From Onchocerca lupi (Eukaryota > Nematoda > Chromadorea > Rhabditida > Onchocercidae), in assembly GCA_028564675.1 (NCBI GenBank), contig JAOVVO010000088.1:1-64000 (forward strand): 64,000 bases of DNA, in the 5' to 3' direction. A program made the position numbers and the translations under genes. The notes beneath the pieces are model-generated. The model searched no databases. It saw only the letters and a list, made by a program, of their open reading frames with translations, and was not told the origin of the DNA. Numbering within the stretch: the stretch's first letter is position 1; the number at the start of each line of letters is the position of its first letter. Positions 9,882-22,751 of this stretch are shown one piece after another.

Positions 9882-11581
9882 ATAATTTTTTTTTTTTTTT
9901 GTATGAATACGATATCTGTATATGATTAGCTGTTCTGCTATATTTAATAGTTAGTTCGTATCCATTATTTTTTTCAATTCTATTGCAATTACACACTTAA
10001 AGAAATATTTTAAATATAGTGAAAGAGTTAATGTCTGAACATAAAGGAATTCAACAAAGAATCGATGAATCTAGGATCAAGACCAGTGTTTATGGGTTAG
10101 ATTGTTGCAAAGTAAAAGAAATTTTAAAAAATGAAGAGAAATAGGGAAATCCGAGCTTCTATTTTCTAGTAGCATTCTCAGCCATCTAATCAAATGATTT
10201 TTGAGTCTGAAGTTGCTGAGTCAGTTGAAAAACTTATTGGATTGTATTCAAAGAGAAGCGGTGTGATCAGTTCTCTCATTTTCCATCGTTACTTTTTCAA
10301 TGCTAGCAAAAACGTTATCTATCTAAAAGTAGATTAGTTGATGTAGATAGTAATTTCAGTGTATATTCGCACTACTTTTGACGTTCATTACCTTCATTAC
10401 TTCGACAAAGCTTTGCCTTCAATGAATACCATAATTTCGTCCTTCAAAACATTTTAAAATTCTCATTTCAAATTTTCATGACAATTCTTTTTCAACGTCT
10501 CTAATATTCTTTGTTGCTGAAAAAAACAAGGAGGCAATAGAAATCTGTTCGATTTATTCATTTTTGATGAAGAAAGAAAGAGTTGAACGACCCAAATCAT
10601 GCTGACAAAACTGTGCACGATTTGGTAACTACGAAATATATTGGTGTGACGGAAAATAATTTATTGCAGAAAAGTTTTAGGTAATTAACAATCGGGAAAG
10701 AAATTTAGCACTTGAATAAACATTTCCGGAAAAAGTTTCTTAAATAAAGACAAAAAAATTTACAATAATGACTGAGTGGAAGAGCTTGAAGAATATTCGT
10801 GACAGTCACATATATTTATATGACTGAACTACCAATTTTTTGAATCAATTTTAATTTAAGCTGGGTTCTTTCCGACAATTTTTTATGTTGGGATTCTCAA
10901 AATAGTCGATGATTCCATCATTATTCGCCGCATTCCAATATCAAACGCAATAACAGCAGAAAGATAAAATTTAGTGAGCCTGTTGATTCCACATACCTCT
11001 CCAGTTAAAGAGACTTTCATAATTCTTGATTAGATTATGGAGGAATAATTTCAAGACATTCTTCGCAGTGATTAAGTAATTTCAATGTAACTTTCTAGTT
11101 TTTTCCAAAATATATTTAACCAGTTGATAATCTATTTCTCACTACAAACTTCATTCTGATGATTTCTTTTCATTTCCTCCTGCTCATTCCTGATCCAGCT
11201 TCCACATTGAACTCATTGAACTGATCTGCAAACACCAAAAATCTTCTTGCAAATATTTTGCATAAATATCATAGATGCCCTATGAAATAAAAAAAGAAAT
11301 AAGAAAAAGTCAATGAATATTTTAATCGTAAATGCAAAAGCTGAAAAACTAAAATCAAGTTAATCAAGGAAGTTACGAAAAATATCCAATCACAAAAATA
11401 TCAATTGATGTTTCGACCAAGTTCAGATTAAAATTCAAATATTTTTAATCGAAATATAAATATATAAATATATATGTATGGTGCGAAAGGTATAGCAAAT
11501 CAAATTCAATTAAACTGTCATATTTCTTAATCATTTAAGAAAAATCCTGTAATAATGATTAGAAATGATGAAATTAATTGA
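9882..11581. other. Intergenic, no gene seen
   Basis: A+T-rich sequence between the second peptide gene and the minus-strand membrane protein. It starts with a poly-T run after the stop codon. No coding exon, RNA gene or strong repeat was seen. Confidence 0.5.
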
Positions 11582-13814
11582 TTACTGAATTTGAACTGAA
11601 TCGATCGAATATGGAGTTGGCTTGATACCATAATCTGTGTGACCGTTTTGACAATTTTTTGTTACCCTTTCGTAAACTATGATCTGAAATTTATCTTTTT
11701 TATTATTGTTTGATCGAATAGAAAGTCTAATGAATATGATATGGAAAGTAAGAATCCTAAAAATATCCCAAATAATTAAGAACATTTAAGAGTTCACTCT
11801 TTTTGAGAAAGATCCTTTGGGATAAAAAGCTGATATCTGTAATGCTACTAAATTATTCTTTCAAAAAATCTCGCTGCAAAAGATAATGTTCCAAAAGCCA
11901 ATCTAATCCCCTCTTTCAAATAGCAGTCAAGTTTAAAAATCATGATCTTTGTTAACTTCTCATGTCTTCTATTAGATTAAAAACACAAAGCATCAGTTCT
12001 GATGGTGTGATTCAATATAAAACTATTATTATGCCTCATAAAAAATAACTCAAAAGATTAAAAATTAGTTCGCGAAATCACTAAAAGCTTACCTCGTCAT
12101 CAGTATCATTGTGTTTGCTGAAAGCTTTGTTGATTTCGGTGACACAAAAGTGCACATTACTTAATCCTTGTAGTTCAAAAACTTTCATCAAACGACGAAA
12201 AATGACAAATTCGAATAACTTTTCGAATGCTATCAGTAATAACAGGGCAGATCGTAACGGCGAAATGCTCCATTGTATTTGGCATTGTGAAAAGACGGTT
12301 CCTTTATGAAAATTCTTTTTAGCATTCTTTATTCAATAATGAAATTGAAAATGAGGAAAGAAAATTAATAACAGAACTTGGAAAATTTTTCGAAAGTATA
12401 GCGGAGTGAATAATATCAATAAAAGGCATTGAATCATTGATGTGATGGTTTGAAATAGCAATTGATGTTAATTTAAGAGAACAACGACAGCAAACAATAA
12501 TTTATGTTTTGGGAAATACGAAGAATCAAACGTGTTCATTCAGAGGCAGAAGATTGCAGCAAAACAATGAAAAAATTAAGTTGTAAGAGAATATTGCAAT
12601 AATTTTCTGGAAAAATGCAAAAGAATAGGAATTATTTCATAAAAATTCTGCTATTGTCTCTTTCAAAAAGCGAGAAACGAACCGTTATATATAAACAGAG
12701 GATATATGTTATTGGAATGAGTACAGTAAAATTCATTGAATAAGACGAAAATCCATGCCGATAATGAAAATATGACAAATGCCATCTGAAAGTGCCGAAA
12801 TTTTATTTACTAAATCAAAGTGATCTGCAAAGAGAAATTTAATAATTATAATTTTCTTGAAAGCGATTCATAATTGCTCCATACAGTATGAATGTATAAA
12901 TCTCGGAAAGAAAAAAAAATAGTCTTCAAGAATTGGAAAAACGATAAATGAATCTATTTGATATTCTGTAGTATTTAATTTTGATCTCGAAATTTTTCAT
13001 TAAATTTGCTGGTGTTATTATAAATGTCCTTATTAATTAATAAAAAAACCACTGTTGCAAAAAATTTTTAGATGTTTGTTTACTGAGTTGATTAAAGATT
13101 GTATTGTCGTTCAGTTTAAAATGTAAATTACTAAGTTTTGAATTGATGCTTTCAGAAACTTCAAAAGAGATGTTCAAGATAATAGCAAGAATTGTCGTTT
13201 TAGGTTTTTCATAAATTATGGAAAGTGAATATATGAGAATTGAATGAGATATCGCATTGTCGCTAACTTATCATTCGACTGATATCAATTAACAGCAAAT
13301 TTTTAATTCTCAATTCAAACGAACCGAGATGACGAGAATTGGATATAACATCATATTTTTCTTATCTTTGAGTGCAAAAACCGTACAAATAAGTGATATA
13401 ATATATACAAAGATGAAGAAGGAATACTTCATTGCTGCATCGGCGAATTCTGAATCTACTATCAGAAGTACCGACAGAGTAATCAGATTGCCGATTATTA
13501 GCAACCATCCAATTAACTGCAATTAATCTAATGAAAATCGGTTAATCAAATAGTACTAATATTTATCAGGGATCAATATATCGAATAGGTGGAACAATAT
13601 AATTATTGTTTAAAATATTTGAATTATTCTGAGCAGTTTTTTTTCGTTTTTCTTTTCTCTGCCTAACTTTTCTTTTCTATCCTCGCATATTATTTCTCTT
13701 TTTTGATTAAATTGAAGATTGAGGAGGAATGCTAACCTTGAGATTTTTAATTGAATCCGGTGATATTGCTGTAAATTCAATTGCTTCATTCCGCTTTGAT
13801 AGTGGCGCAGCCAT
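11582..13814 (-). CDS. Four-transmembrane protein, five exons, unidentified
   Basis: Exons on the minus strand: 13,814-13,737 (ATG, MAAPLSKRNEAIEF...), 13,516-13,325, 12,606-12,532, 12,326-12,093 and 11,683-11,582. All junctions are phase 0 and the product is 226 residues. Four hydrophobic segments are seen: about residues 27-46 (LIGWLLIIGNLITL), 66-80 (FFIFVYIISLICTVF), 88-110 (LYPILVIS then KIIAIFSYNLIFSLF), and 142-158 (ALLLLIAFEKLFEFVIF). The tail is polar. The third exon is only 25 codons, with acceptor TTTTTCCAG. The least certain point is the acceptor of exon 4 (ATAAAG), which is not consensus. The topology resembles the small tetraspan membrane proteins that are common in nematodes, but no named family is recognised and no enzymatic residues are seen. 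Confidence 0.6.
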
Positions 13815-16800
13815 TATTGTTTTAATTTTTCGATTCACCACTTAAATCTGTAAATTCACTGTATTTCATAAATCACTTCTCTCAGAGGAGTTTTCTGACA
13901 ACATAAAAAATTAGGCCTCTTGCAATGTTTACAAGCAATTTAATCATTTTTCAGAAATCTTTTTTCTTAAGAAACTAAGATCTTATGTGCTATATTTCTT
14001 TTAAAATATACGAGTCTTAGATAAGTTTCAAACAAAACTCTTCATATGAACCTCATCAGCATTCTTGGTGAATAGCAAAAGAAAAGACTTTTTCAATTCA
14101 TTTGAAACCTAAAAAGTAAAAGTTTTGAAATGAATGCATTAAAAGTTAGAAATCAAGGAACTGCTTCATCTAGTTACAGAAAATGAATGGAGAAGAGATT
14201 GATGGATAAAAATTTAGCAAATGTATTAAAAGCATTTCGAACTGGACATCTTTATATATCGCCTTTGCTGTCACAGCTGCTTCATAGTGCAGCATCATGG
14301 AATCGCATAATACTTCCTTCAATCGATTTCGATTTTTCGTAAACAGTCTTCTATATCTATTAAATTTCGAAATATAATGGAAAAGTGAAGCTTCACATGT
14401 TAAAAGTTAAAGTCAATGATTAATTATATCAAAAGCTTATCCCTCGATATGATATTAACAATACTTTGACATTTATTGAGAAAGATTAACTAAAAAGTAG
14501 AAATCGAATTCAAATCAGAATTGACAACAGCTTAATTTATGGAAAAGGAAGAACAGCAAAAAATAAAAAGGACAAGGAACAGGATGTCCAGATCGTATTT
14601 TTGTATTTCCGCAGCATGAATGCCTTGATCGACGAATGTTAATTGTGAATTTTGAATAATATGTAAAATTGCAAAGGTCAACCAGCTAGTATATTGACCC
14701 AAATATTTGCATAATTCTTCTATAATGTTCTGTCTGATGCATTTTATGATAAATTTCACTTTTTGTTTTTTCCTTTTCATATCAATGTCTCGATAGGGCA
14801 GCAAGCATATGCAAATAGCAATTCTTCTGCACAAAATATTTTTTTCGGGAAAAAAGAAAGATAAAAAGAGACGTGAAAAGAAATAGTATGACGGCAAAAT
14901 AAAGCAAACTTCTTGAAATAAAAAATGGAAAAGGAATGAATGGAAACAAGAAGGATACAAATATGATAGTCAAGGTTCGAATAGAAGAATTTCGCATCCC
15001 AAAAGTGAAGGATTTCAAATTTCAATTTTCTCATAAAAAAAACTTATGTTTGTGGGAGATTAATGAAATAATGTCCCTATATATAAATGGACATTATATT
15101 AGCCTAACAGTAATTTTAGCATGGCTTATGAAACTCACACCAATGAAAGATTTACGAAGTTAAAAGGCGAGATTCAACCACGTCATTTGAATTCAAGAGG
15201 CAAATTGTGCTAGCATCATTTTTTCTCAATTAAAAAAGTGATACGAAATTAGAGATGATTTTTCTCAATTAAAGATGATTTTTTTTAAATTAATCATATT
15301 TGTGAAATTTTTTTTTTAGATGAACTTCCTATTTTAGTATTCTCTAAATTGAGCATGAGAAAATCCCATTTTAGTATTTTCTTTATCCAATACTGGATTA
15401 CAGAAAGGGAAAATATTATCAGAAAATAAAAATAAATGGATGAAGGAAGCGAAAATTAAATCAGTAATGTAAAAGACAAGCATTTTCTTCGGATTAGAAT
15501 GTTTTATTATGTGAAAAGTAAAGATAAAATTATGTTAAATCATTATGCTGCTGTTCAAAAGCTATATAATAATATGTACTGACTAACTCAAGACTGGGTA
15601 GAAATGATTTCTTATCACATGAGAGTTGGAACGAACAGATTTGAATAAAATAAAAATTAGTAAAGAAAAATTCTAATTCTTAATTCTAGCTTTCATATAA
15701 CGGAAAGCGAATTCTAATCTATCCCTAGTCACTTTCAATTATGTTTAAAAACATTCCATTAGTTATATGATTACACTATAATTGGAGAATAATGGCTATG
15801 TCGTAGACAAAACTATACTTTACTACTACTATTATCACCGTTATCTCACCAATTTCATCCAAATCGCTTTTAACTCTCATATGAGAAATATACAAGTACC
15901 TCTTAAAATTCTATTTGTGACAATGATAGCTTTAATTAATATTTCTATTTCAGCATTCTTATAAATCTTTTATGATATCAAAAACTCCAACAGCGGTTTG
16001 GTAAGCATGCCAGACATTTATTCCTAAGTCGCTGAGGCATCATTTTACATAAAAGCTCATTGAAATGCTGCTTTTCTGAATAAAAGAATATCGGAAATAT
16101 AAATGTGTTGCCCATAACCGATCAGAATTACAATGAAGCTTCGCCTTTATAGAACTAACAAAAGATTTAAATATAGTTCCACAGAAAATATTTCAAGAAA
16201 GGAAAAAACAACATATTCAATTCCTCTATTTATTTGAATTCGGACGGAGCAAGCATATTCTACTGATTAACATGAAATAATACCGGTTACTCGTGTAGAT
16301 TGCAAAATATTCAGGAAATTTCTAAAAACCAAAGAAGTTTGACAGTTGCAAAAGATTTTGAAGTTGCAAAATCCCCACATCCTTGATGATGAAGAATAAA
16401 CACTACGCAACAATACATTGGATATGTGATCTGTAGTAGTTGCTAAAAGTGCAACTGTTTTGAAATTAAAAAAAAAAATCTGATTAGTAACTGGATATGT
16501 TTGTCATTTATTTTTACTTTCCTTTTTCCTGATTGTCTCATTCCGATATATTTCATTATAACATTTCTAGCTTAAAGAAATGGATTAATAGTCTAATTCA
16601 CATTTTTCAAATAATCTTAACTTTTTGAAATATCTTGGATTAATCGTATTAAGAAATCTTGAAGTTCATACATGAAAATTCTGCATTAGTGCTGGGATGC
16701 AGTGCGGTTCAACATCGATAATATCTTTTATTTGTATAACCATATCAGCTCTTCAGAAAATATTTAAAATGAATTAATTATTTATACAACATAACATGAC

Positions 16801-17338
16801 AGCACAATTAATGCAGACAATTCATGTCAATTAATAAATAAAAATATCTCATTCTGAGTCTTAGCATACCCTAAAAAATCTCAAAATTTATCGATGTGAT
16901 CAAGAAAAAGTAGCATGTGTAAAGTTTGATAATCACAGTTATGATTTGAATTGTGCAAAAAACTGAAAATTGCACAAGGAAAAAAAATTCTTTTCTGGAA
17001 TATTATATACAATCAGCTAAAGCGACTAATCAGCCAGGATGTGCTAGGATTATTCATATTTCACTCAGTTCAAATATATGAAAGAAAAACCATAAAGCAT
17101 ACTTTTACTTTGTTTTCATGAGATAAGCTAAATGATTCTGAACACGAATCAAATACTGCGATTCATGAGTTCTTTGATTTCTGATTTTTGAATTCATTTA
17201 GCTTCCACTCTTAGAAATGAGAATGAAATGGGAATTCAAAAACAGTGCTCAATATTAGATTTATGTTTTTAACTAATTGATAATATAATACAAAATAGAT
17301 GTAACAACTTAAACGAATTTTAAATACCCTTCTAATAA
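13815..17338. other. Mostly non-coding; one long minus-strand open frame
   Basis: The only notable item is a minus-strand frame of 143 codons at 14,960-14,532. It is hydrophobic at both ends, lacks an ATG start at its 5' end and has no obvious splice sites. Its second half (about residues 65-142) reads more like protein than the first. It may be a decayed exon or chance. The rest (15,000-17,300) holds nothing I can support, apart from poly-A/T runs. Confidence 0.3.
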
Positions 17339-20300
17339 TTAATAACGGGGTTGTATTTGAGACCACTGCTGTTGCTGTATCATATAAGGGCCTTGCTGCT
17401 GCATCATTTCCTGACCTGGCTGCATTATTATTCCACCTAAAACGCATATTTTGGAAATGAAATTTAGAAAAAAATGAAAATCATGCGGTAATAAAATTTC
17501 TGGAAAAAATCAATATATTGCCAGATTTTAAAGATTTGTTGAATTCAACACGAATATCGCTCATCCTCATAAGTTATTTTAAATTATTTTTTTTTTTCTG
17601 AGAGAACTATGGTAGAACAATGATTTTCTTTTTGAAAATTTATTTTAAATCTGATTAATGCATTTCTTAAGCTAAATCAGAATTTCATTTTGTAATCGAT
17701 TGATCCAAAAAAAAAGAATATTAACCGCCTTGTATTACTCGCCCATTCTGATCCACATATGACATTTGTGAACGCATTTGTTGCATGATTGTGGGTCCTT
17801 GAGGACCCATTTGTCCTTGAGATGGGCCCATTTGATTCTGGGGTCCTGTTATACCACTTTGTTGTCCCAATATACCACTTCCATTATTCATCATTTGTTG
17901 GCTACTTATCATTCCTTCAGTGAAAAGGATCGACTAATTAGAATGGCAAATATATAAGTTTCAATATTTGATACATTTCCTTCTTATTTTAAATATTTCC
18001 GAAATCCTTTTTCGCTTTTACGTAATGTGAAAAAACAATTAAGTGTTAATGTAAATATAGCATAACTGAAAATATATACTTAACAAAGAACGAATCAACA
18101 AAATAGTGAAATTTCGATTTATATGAAAATTTCAGCATTTCTCTGAAACAAGTTTCAATATTTAATACTCAAACCTGACTGTACCATCTGCTGCTGATAA
18201 GAAGATTGCATAACTGATGACTGAGTAGACATCTGCACCGGTCGCTGTGCTATTTGTCCTTGCGATGGACCACTTAACTGCTGGTTTATACCTATCTGCT
18301 GCTGCTATAAAATCATTATTTAAAATACTATGCAAAGACTATTTTCTAATCATCCAGAAAAAAGAATCAACCATCACAAAGAAAACAAAAATCAAGCGAA
18401 GGAAATTAAAAAAGAGGGAATTTAGTTTAAATGGAGACTTAAAATTTTATATAACAAAGATGTTAATGTTTTATTACTGACACAAGATCCCATAAATGAA
18501 AATTTTCAATTATAAAATTAAAATTGCAATTTACTATGCAAAGAGAGCATAAATTTATTACAGGTAACGTATATACCAATTAAGGACAAAAAATTTTGAA
18601 ATTAAAAAATTTCTTTATTTTTCAAAAAATTCAAATAAAAAATCTGAATTTGAAAAGGTTATCCATAAAAATTTCTCTCAAATGAATGTATTTTATATCT
18701 AACTTCAATTTATCTTCATCTCATTTTTTTCAAAAACAGAAAAGTCACAACAAGAATTACTTGGTACATATTCGGAGCCTGATTAATAACTTGATGTTGT
18801 TGTTGATGGCCGTAAGGCATTTGTTGAATGCCACTGTTTATGTGCTGTGATTGTATCATTTGTTGACTGTGTTGTTCAAAGGGTATTCCTCCTTTGTTGC
18901 TAATTGTCGGTCCCGAACCAACTGGTGGATAATCTTGCGTACCACTTGTAGCAAACATACCACTTGTAGGGGCATTCATTATTGGCTCCATCTGAAAAAT
19001 GCTTTCTTTTTCAAACTCATACTTACTCATCACTTCAATTCAACTTATTTTTAAAAGCCAACAATCAAAACTTGATTCTAATTTTAATAACAAAAAGTAA
19101 AAACCTGTTGTGTAGCTGGCATTTGGGGTCCTTGTTGCATGCGTATTTTTTTTGCTGCAGGTTCCATCACCGATTGCTGAGGATGCATGCCAACAGGCTA
19201 CAAAAAGATTCCAAATATCTAACATTTATCAATCATCATAAAGGAGTCTTTAAAAAGAAATTGTGACCCCCTACTTTTTTTTCATCTATCTCTATTCTAA
19301 TTTCTAAGTTTCAACAAACACCCGCTTCTTATATGAAGATTTGTGCTCCTGAAACTTTATAAGAGGTTTGACAAATAGCGATTCTATAATTTAAATCTCA
19401 ATTGTACATATCTCTTATATGTTGATGAAATCTATATAGTTACTATTTTTATTTAGAACTTTTCTATCAGAATTTAAAAAACTTTAGCTTGTATGCAAAT
19501 ATATAAACATATTGAAATAAAAAATGAGATCGGGTTTTTCAATTTGCATGTGCGACTCACTAATAATAAATGTTTATGACATTGATAATCGGTATTAAAT
19601 TAATAATAGTATCGTCATCCTTCCAGTAGTTTTCTTCAATTTCTAAAAACTTATATAAATAAACTAAAGAATAGAAACAGATAATTACCTGCTGCTGACT
19701 TTGTTGTGGAGGTTGAACTTGTTGTGGTTTTGATGCCGAAGCGCTTTTATCATCGTTTTCATCAGAAAGAAATTCTCGCTTTGGATATGGAATATCGCAA
19801 CCGCTGAAAACATCTGTAGTCGGCCGAGGATCTTCCTAAAAAGGTGTATAGATTCATGACAGTTAGCATTGGAAAAATTTGAGAAGAAATTGCAGTTATG
19901 AATTAAAATTATAACAACTTTACTTTGGCTTTAAGAACTTTGGTCCAAATTTTTGATAATTACATTTAAAATCATAAGAAAAATAAAATTTAATAATACC
20001 TTGAAATAAGGATCGTCCATGGCATCTTGCGCAGTAACTCGTTTGATTGGATCCATTGTTAGAAGGCGTTGTAATAATGAAAATGATCGAGTATCAGCTT
20101 TAATTTTATGTTTATCCATATATCTTTGCAAGGTGCAGTTGGCATAGCTAGAATAATATGGATTATATGATTAAAAGCAGTTCACTGACGTGGAAAAATA
20201 TGCTTCGAAGAAAAAAATTTCCAAATATTCTTTTACTTTGCTCTTTTGAAATCCTGCGTCAATTTTTGATATTCTGGCATTTTTTTCAAATCTTGCCAGT

Positions 20301-21995
20301 CAGATTCAGATGGATAACCCATAACAGTAAATATTCGATTCAGCTGATCTTGATGATAAGGACTAGAAGCTTTGATATCTTCCTCTCGGCAAAAAAATAC
20401 AGGCTCGGAGGTAAGAAGTTCCGCAAAAATACAACCAATGGCCCAAATGTCAATGGCCTACAAATAATTTAAATTAACTTCACGTAAATATTTGTCTTAA
20501 CATTAAAAGTTTTGATGAAACTTTGAAGAAAATGTTAGTGCACAAAATCTCTTGTCGATGATAAAAGATCAAAGAAAGGGTAAAAAAAGTTCTATCCCAA
20601 ATAAGGATCAAAAACTACATAATTTGCAGCAATGTTCTGAATCACTTAATAGTCTCTGTAATGAAATAACAAACATACTTTTGTATAATGTTTAGCACCG
20701 AGCAGCAATTCCGGTGCTCTATACCAAAATGTCACTACCACTGGATCAAGCTCTGCTAATGGTTTCAATGGATTATGAAATATTCTTGCAAAACCCATAT
20801 CACCAATTTTCACTCTGAAAGTTGCTTTAACGTCAGATTTAAAAAAAGAAAAAAAGATTACAACACTAAAATATCTAAAAATCTCAAAATGGTTCTTCAA
20901 TATTGCAGATACCAATAAGAAATATACCTTCCGCGTTCCACACCAGGGCCTTCACCCATTACTAGGATATTTGCAGGTTTTAGATCTCTGTGTAAAATCC
21001 AGTTTGAATGTAAGTAATGAATTCCGTCCAATATTTGATACAGGAGACTTTTTACCATTCCCTGAGAAAGATTAAATCTTTGAAAAAAAAAAAAGAGGCG
21101 AGTTAAAGTAGCGGTATTAAGTTTATGGAACTGATAAAAGTTAATAATTTTATCTTGTGATACAATCGAGAAGGAACAAAAACGATGTAGCAATAACCGA
21201 TTGAATGGATATAAATTATATCTAATTTATCAAATACACTTTGATAATTTACTTTGGGCACAAGCACTGGTTGTTTCTTTTGTTTCGCAGCTCGATGGAA
21301 CTTGATAATATGCCACAAATCGTGTTCCGCATAATCAAACAGTAACCACACTTTTCGATCCGTCGTTAAAAATACTCGTTGTAATTTGATTAAATTTGGG
21401 TGTCTGAACAATGACCATAATGTAAAATAAAGTCCTATCCAAAACCGGAAATAATAATTCAACACTAAAAACCAACTTTAATTCCCTCAACAATGCTATT
21501 TCTCGACAAGCCGACATCGAAAAACCTTGGCCTTCAATCAGTTTTAAAGCGAATTCTTTGGCTCCATTTTCTGAGCTTTGTTCCGGATGCCGTGGTTGCG
21601 CCTTGTAGACATGTCCGTAAGTCCCTCTTCCGACCTATAAGAACATTACTTTTTTTCATGTTCACTGGCACGTTTCTTTTCCGATCTATAAGAACATTCC
21701 ATTTTTCATGCCAATGAGCATGAATTATAGAAAGATTCTCGAGAACAGCGAAATCGATGAAAATTCTAATAAAAAATTTTTAATATATCTATATTAAAAG
21801 CAAATAATTAGACAAATAAATTTTGCTGAAGAACACTTGAAAATCACTCTCCTATCTGTCTACAACCGGCAATCACTCATCTACTAATTAAATGTAATAA
21901 AGTGGCAAAATCACCTTAAAGCCCTCAAAAGAATACAGATCTTCGACACGTTCTCGTGTTTTTATAAGCTCTTCCTTGAACTGGTAATCGATCAT
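17339..21995 (-). CDS. cdk-8: Cyclin-dependent kinase 8 (Mediator kinase module)
   Basis: Thirteen exons join in phase: 21,995-21,915; 21,634-21,477; 21,403-21,253; 21,061-20,928; 20,814-20,679; 20,457-20,237; 20,147-20,000; 19,835-19,689; 19,197-19,105; 18,991-18,761; 18,304-18,175; 17,914-17,726; 17,436-17,339. The product is 638 residues. The kinase domain shows the Gly loop GRGTYGHVYKA, the CDK8-type SMSACRE helix, HRDLKPANILV, DMG in place of DFG (a CDK8/19 trait) and FWYRAPELLLG. The sequence continues with AIDIWAIGCIFAEL and the ANCTLQRYMDKHKIK region. The last six exons encode a long Gln/Met/Gly-rich tail, much richer in Gln than in vertebrate CDK8. With cyclin C, MED12 and MED13 it phosphorylates transcription factors and RNA polymerase II regulators in the nucleus. 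The N-terminus MIDYQFKEEL matches the family start. Confidence 0.97.
21601..21716 (-). repeat. Duplicated splice-acceptor segment in CDK8 intron 1
   Basis: On the plus strand the motif CCGACCTATAAGAACATT at the exon 2 acceptor recurs as CCGATCTATAAGAACATT about 50 bases away inside intron 1, with similar flanks. The acceptor of exon 2 has therefore been duplicated in tandem. The distal copy keeps the TTCTTATAG signal. Confidence 0.6.
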
Positions 21996-22751
21996 GATAG
22001 CTTTTATGTCTTTACATTCCACAGAACCATGACATTTTTTTAATCACGCCGAAAATCAAAATCCTACTAAAAACAAAGAAAATATCTAGAAATACAATCT
22101 TTCCTTTCTCGAATAGTCAACTTAATTTTTATATCATGATCAATTAAACTGGATTATATAAAATGTTACATACACAAATCTGATTACATGGAAAAGTGAT
22201 AGTTAACCAATCATATGAGATGATGTCTTTCTCAGCTACACTAATAATCATAATAATTTAGCAAAACCTATTTCCTTCATCGTCTCAAGGATATATATAT
22301 TTACACATATTATTTCCATTAAATGAAAAGTATTTACCATAGTTCGCTAAACTACAGTAATCTAAAGAGTGATACTGTGTAATAAATTTTAATTAGATCT
22401 TTTCTGAAAAATCATTCAGAATATAACCTATGAAATTCCAATTATTGAAATGTAAATCCAAAAGAAACGGTTTAATTCGAACTCTGCATATTATATTAAA
22501 TTCATTTTAAATTTCCGCTAAAATTTATTTGGAATTTCCACTATAATTTCTTCTTAGATTCTTTGATAAAACAGAGAAGAAAACGATAATTATATCAGAC
22601 AAAGGAAAAAAGAAAAGGAAAAAATCTAACGAAGAAAGTAATAATATGAAATTATAAAATTTCGTTCTAATTCTTTGAAAGCGAAAAGAGAATAATTATA
22701 AGCATTTTTTAACCGAAACTAATAATAAAAATACAAAATAAGCAATCTGAA

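Noticed and set aside
14970..14985. Possible tRNA B box (GGTTCGAATAG)
   Set aside because: No A box at the right distance and no cloverleaf arms could be drawn.
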